In this document: positions 15,048-17,645 of the stretch, in pieces | Numbering within the stretch: the stretch's first letter is position 1 | How the letters are laid out: each line of letters starts with the position of its first letter | DNA from: Gammaproteobacteria bacterium | GTDB taxonomy: Bacteria > Pseudomonadota > Gammaproteobacteria > Thiohalospirales > Thiohalospiraceae | DNA: 17,645 nt | Direction: 5' to 3' | Assembly: GCA_011322575.1 (NCBI GenBank) | Contig: DRMK01000026.1 | Span: 1 to 17,645 of the forward strand | Program-made: the position numbers and the translations under genes | Notes under the pieces: generated by a model | Seen by the model: only the letters and a program-made list of their open reading frames with translations | Database searches by the model: none | Told to the model about the DNA's origin: nothing

Positions 15048-15650
15048 TCAGGCGGAGTAGATGGCGGCGAACTCCCGTTTCAGCCGCCGCAACGCCCTGG
15101 CGCGATGGCTCACGCGGTTTTTCGTCTCCGGCTCCAGCTGGGCGCTGCTGCAGCCGAACTCCGGAATATGGAACAGGGGATCGTAACCGAAGCCGTTCTC
15201 CCCTCTGGGTTCGGTGAGAATCCGTCCCTCCCAGCTCCCCTGGCATATCACGGGACAGGGATCCGCTCCGTGGCGCATATGGACCAGCACGCAGCGGAAG
15301 CGGGCGGTGCGCCGCCGCTCCGGGACCCCCTGCAACTCCTCCAGGAGCTTGCGCATGTTGTCCACGTCGCTGGCCGCCGGGCCGGCATAGCGCGCCGAGT
15401 GGATGCCGGGCGCGCCCTGCAGCGCATCCACCTCCAGGCCGGAGTCGTCCGCTATGGCGGGCAGGCCGGTATGCAGCGCCGCGTTGCGCGCCTTGAGCAG
15501 GGCGTTCTCCACGAAACTCAGGCCGGTCTCCTCGATCTCCGGCACTCCCAGCTCCGTCTGGGACAGGATCTCCACGCCTGTTCCCCGCAGCATGCCGCTC
15601 AACTCCCGAACCTTGCCCGGGTTGCCAGTGGCGAGCACCATCCGCTGCAT
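15048..15650 (-). CDS. rdgB: dITP/XTP pyrophosphatase
   Basis: The 200-residue product is a full Ham1/RdgB-family enzyme that hydrolyses dITP, XTP and other non-canonical purine triphosphates so they are not built into nucleic acid. Motifs appear in order: VLATGNPGKVREL, SFVENALLKAR, ADDSGLEVDAL (catalytic Asp region), ENGFGYDPLF and SHRARAL. The ATG at 15650 has GGAGGGA about 6 nt upstream and lies 1 bp after the rph stop. An earlier in-frame ATG (15671) would sit inside rph and has no ribosome site, so it is rejected. It is the middle gene of rph-rdgB-hemW and probably translationally coupled to rph. Confidence 0.95.
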   Translation of the reverse strand: MQRMVLATGNPGKVRELSGMLRGTGVEILSQTELGVPEIEETGLSFVENALLKARNAALHTGLPAIADDSGLEVDALQGAPGIHSARYAGPAASDVDNMRKLLEELQGVPERRRTARFRCVLVHMRHGADPCPVICQGSWEGRILTEPRGENGFGYDPLFHIPEFGCSSAQLEPETKNRVSHRARALRRLKREFAAIYSA

Positions 15651-15651
15651 G

Positions 15652-16368
15652 TTATCCCTCCAGGGCCGCATCCTGTTTCGCCAGGAGCTGGCCGATGGCC
15701 CCCTGGGCCAGATCCAGCATGGTATCCAGCTCCTCGCGGCGGAAGGCGTGTCCCTCCGCCGTACCCTGTATTTCGATGAACGCTCCCGCCCCGTTCATCA
15801 CCACATTCATGTCGGTCTCGGCGCTGGAATCCTCGGCGTAGTCCAGATCCACCACCGCCTGGCCGTTCACGATTCCCACCGAGATGGAGGCCACCTGGCC
15901 GTGGATCGGCTCCTTCTGAATGATCCCCCTGGCGAGCAGCTGCCGGGTGGCGCTCACCAGGGCCACATAGGCGCCGGTTATGGAGGCGGTGCGGGTGCCG
16001 CCGTCCGCCTGGATCACGTCACAATCGACGGTTATGGTGCGTTCACCCAGTGCCGCCAGGTCCACCACCGCGCGCAGCGAGCGCCCGATCAAGCGCTGGA
16101 TCTCCATGGTGCGTCCTCCCTGGCGTCCCTGGCTCGCCTCGCGGCGCATGCGGCTGCCGGTGGAGCGGGGCAGCATGCCATACTCCGCCGTCACCCAGCC
16201 CTCCCCGGTTCCCCTGCGGAAGCGTGGCACCTGCTCCTCCACGCTGGCGGTGCAGATCACCCTGGTGTCACCGAACTCGATCAGCACCGAGCCTTCGGCA
16301 TGCTTGGTGTAGCCGGTGGTTATCCTGACCGGGCGGATCTGGTCCGCGGTACGTCCGTCTGCGCGCAT
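15652..16368 (-). CDS. rph: ribonuclease PH
   Basis: The 238-residue product equals the usual Rph length. It is a phosphorolytic 3'-5' exoribonuclease that trims tRNA precursors. It opens MRADGRTADQIRPVRITTGY and carries GSVLIEFGDTRVICTASVEE, GEGWVTAEYGMLPRSTGSR, RLIGRSLRAVVDL, DVIQADGGTRTASITGAYVA and DLDYAEDSSAETDMNVVM, covering the phosphate- and metal-binding parts. The frame is intact, unlike the truncated E. coli K-12 rph. It is the first gene of the rph-rdgB-hemW unit, divergent from yicC by 98 bp. Confidence 0.96.
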   Translation of the reverse strand: MRADGRTADQIRPVRITTGYTKHAEGSVLIEFGDTRVICTASVEEQVPRFRRGTGEGWVTAEYGMLPRSTGSRMRREASQGRQGGRTMEIQRLIGRSLRAVVDLAALGERTITVDCDVIQADGGTRTASITGAYVALVSATRQLLARGIIQKEPIHGQVASISVGIVNGQAVVDLDYAEDSSAETDMNVVMNGAGAFIEIQGTAEGHAFRREELDTMLDLAQGAIGQLLAKQDAALEG

Positions 16369-16399
16369 CTCTGCTGTCCCGTGTTTGCAATGGAGCGAA

Positions 16400-16405
16400 A
16401 TTATA
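16400..16405 (-). promoter_or_regulatory. candidate -10 box for rph-rdgB-hemW
   Basis: The minus strand reads GGCTATAATTTCG, a perfect TATAAT, with a weak -35 upstream. Transcription would start near 16393, about 25 nt before the rph ATG. The same 98-bp gap must also hold the yicC promoter; TAGAAT near 16428-16433 on the plus strand is a weak candidate for that. Confidence 0.45.
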
Positions 16406-16466
16406 GCCGCAATTGCTTTGATTCGGTTAGAATATTTACACCAATCGAATACGACAGGACGTTGTT

Positions 16467-17330
16467 ATGGTTAGGAGCATGACCGCTTTTGCCCGGGCCG
16501 AGCGGCACGGAGATAGTGGTTCCCTGGATCTGGAGCTGCGCTCGGTGAATCATCGCTATCTGGAGATGAGCCTGCGGCTTCCCGAGGAGCTGCGCTTTCT
16601 GGAGATGGATCTGCGCGAGCGCATCGGGGCGCGTCTGGGACGTGGCAAGGTGGAGTGCCGGATCGGCTACCACCCCTCCGCGGCGGGTCAGGAGCTGTTG
16701 GTGGATGAGGATCTGGCGCGCCAGGTGGCAAACGCCAGCCGCGCCATAGATGCCATGCTCTACAACCCCTCCGCGGTAAGCTCCATGGAGATTCTGCGCT
16801 GGCCCGGCGTGCTGCAGCCGCCGCGGCTGGAGAGCGGGGAGCTGCGTGAGCAGCTGCTGGATCTTCTGGATCGGGCTCTGGACGAACTCATTGCCACTCG
16901 AGCGCGGGAGGGGGAGCAGCTGGGGGCTCTCATAGAGCGGCGCTGCGGCGCGGTCGAGGAGGTGGTGGAGCAACTGCGGGGCCACCTTCCCGAGGTGGCG
17001 CGGGAGATGCGCCAGCGCCTGCAGGAGCGGCTGTCGGAGGTGAGGGAGGAGCTGGATCCCGCCCGCCTGGAGCAGGAGATGCTGCTGTTCGCCCACAAGA
17101 TGGATGTGAGCGAGGAGCTGGATCGGCTGATGGCCCATGTGCGGGAGGTGCGCCACGTGTTGCAGCAGGAGCGGCCCATGGGCAGGCGGCTGGATTTCCT
17201 GATGCAGGAGCTGAACCGGGAGGCCAACACCCTGGCATCCAAGGCGGCCGACGCCCGCACCACCCGGGCCGCGGTGGATCTGAAGGTGCTGATCGAACAG
17301 ATGCGTGAACAGGTACAGAACATAGAATGA
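16467..17330 (+). CDS. yicC: YicC/YloC-family endoribonuclease
   Basis: The 287-residue product has the same length as E. coli YicC. The N-terminal domain begins VRSMTAFARAE and contains LELRSVNHRYLEMSLRLPEE and LRERIGARLGRGKVECRIGY. The C-terminal domain has EMLLFAHKMDVSEELDRLMA, GRRLDFLMQELNREANTLAS and a final DLKVLIEQMREQVQNIE. The middle, about 110-200, is likely coiled-coil. The family are endoribonucleases implicated in small-RNA and mRNA turnover. The ATG follows AGGA by about 8 nt. It overlaps gmk by ATGA, and the yicC-gmk pairing is common in bacteria. Confidence 0.95.
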   Translation: MVRSMTAFARAERHGDSGSLDLELRSVNHRYLEMSLRLPEELRFLEMDLRERIGARLGRGKVECRIGYHPSAAGQELLVDEDLARQVANASRAIDAMLYNPSAVSSMEILRWPGVLQPPRLESGELREQLLDLLDRALDELIATRAREGEQLGALIERRCGAVEEVVEQLRGHLPEVAREMRQRLQERLSEVREELDPARLEQEMLLFAHKMDVSEELDRLMAHVREVRHVLQQERPMGRRLDFLMQELNREANTLASKAADARTTRAAVDLKVLIEQMREQVQNIE

Positions 17331-17645
17331 CCGGGACGCTCTACATCGTCGCGGCCCCGTCGGGGGCGGGCAAGACCAGCCTGGTGAAGGCGCTGCTGGA
17401 GCAGCTCGACGAGCTGGAGGTTTCGGTTTCCTATACTACCCGTCCGCCGCGTCCGGGGGAGAGGGACGGGATCAATTACCATTTCATCGACCGGGAGGGC
17501 TTTCAGCGCATGGTAGCGGCCGGCGAGTTTCTGGAGCACGCCGAAGTGTTCGGGAATTTTTATGGCACGGCGAAGGCCAATATCTTCGAACGGCTGCGGG
17601 CGGGTATCGATGTTATCCTGGAGATCGACTGGCAGGGAGCCCGCC
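17327..17645 (+). CDS. gmk: guanylate kinase, N-terminal part, cut by window edge
   Basis: The frame runs from ATG at 17327, overlapping the yicC stop as ATGA, to the window edge, 106 residues of an expected 200 or so. It shows the P-loop APSGAGKTS (residues 10-18), SVSYTTRPPRPGERDGINYH for GMP binding, GEFLEHAEVFGNFYGT and VILEIDWQGAR, all guanylate kinase. The enzyme phosphorylates GMP to GDP. Translational coupling to yicC is likely. Confidence 0.97.
   Translation, partial: MTGTLYIVAAPSGAGKTSLVKALLEQLDELEVSVSYTTRPPRPGERDGINYHFIDREGFQRMVAAGEFLEHAEVFGNFYGTAKANIFERLRAGIDVILEIDWQGAR

Noticed and set aside
15043..15246. An N-terminal extension of hemW into rdgB
   Set aside because: It would overlap rdgB by 200 bp, and HemW similarity starts at the later ATG.
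1..17645. CRISPR array, prophage or integrase genes
   Set aside because: I saw no regularly spaced direct repeats, no integrase or phage structural genes, and no tRNA-end duplication downstream of tRNA-Ser.

Overview
The window looks like chromosomal DNA from a high-GC gammaproteobacterium, possibly a Chromatiales-type sulfur oxidiser. The case rests on YccA, Nei, BepA, HemW, RdgB, Rph, YicC and Gmk proteins close to the E. coli types, and on the rph-rdgB-hemW cluster divergent from yicC-gmk. The genus cannot be fixed from the sequence alone.

Layout, left to right. (1) 1-2233, minus: a TonB-dependent outer-membrane receptor, cut by the left edge. (2) 2441-3109, minus: yccA with its own terminator. 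(3) 3259-3348, plus: tRNA-Ser(UGA), followed by a short hairpin repeat. (4) 3445-4941, plus: mtnA (methionine salvage) and a Cys-rich C_GCAxxG_C_C-family protein, 6 bp apart. (5) 4961-7262, minus: bepA and nei, read as one unit with 1 bp between them. (6) 7501-13018: an accessory-looking block. It holds a 1459-aa minus-strand protein joining a BrxC/PglY-like P-loop ATPase to a C-terminal PglZ-like alkaline-phosphatase-fold domain. A 40-aa membrane protein overlaps its 3' end, and a TPR protein is transcribed divergently from a 39-bp gap. (7) 13019-13405: a non-coding stretch with a 218-bp MITE-like element. (8) 13406-13765, plus: a ribosome hibernation factor with a clear terminator. (9) 13849-16368, minus: rph, rdgB and hemW, nearly abutting. 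(10) 16467-17645, plus: yicC and gmk, overlapping by ATGA; gmk is cut by the right edge.

Most of the window is housekeeping: RNA and nucleotide quality control, ribosome dormancy, envelope protein quality control and base-excision repair. The two things that stand out are the ATPase-phosphatase fusion and a small repeat family. In BREX phage defence, BrxC/PglY and PglZ are separate core proteins. Here their counterparts appear in one chain, with no methyltransferase, BrxA, BrxB or BrxL gene nearby, so this may be a minimal BREX-like system, or something that uses the same two-domain logic for another purpose. The repeat family has two members about 10 kb apart, at 3360-3422 and 13117-13335, sharing roughly 33-bp inverted ends, and appears undescribed.
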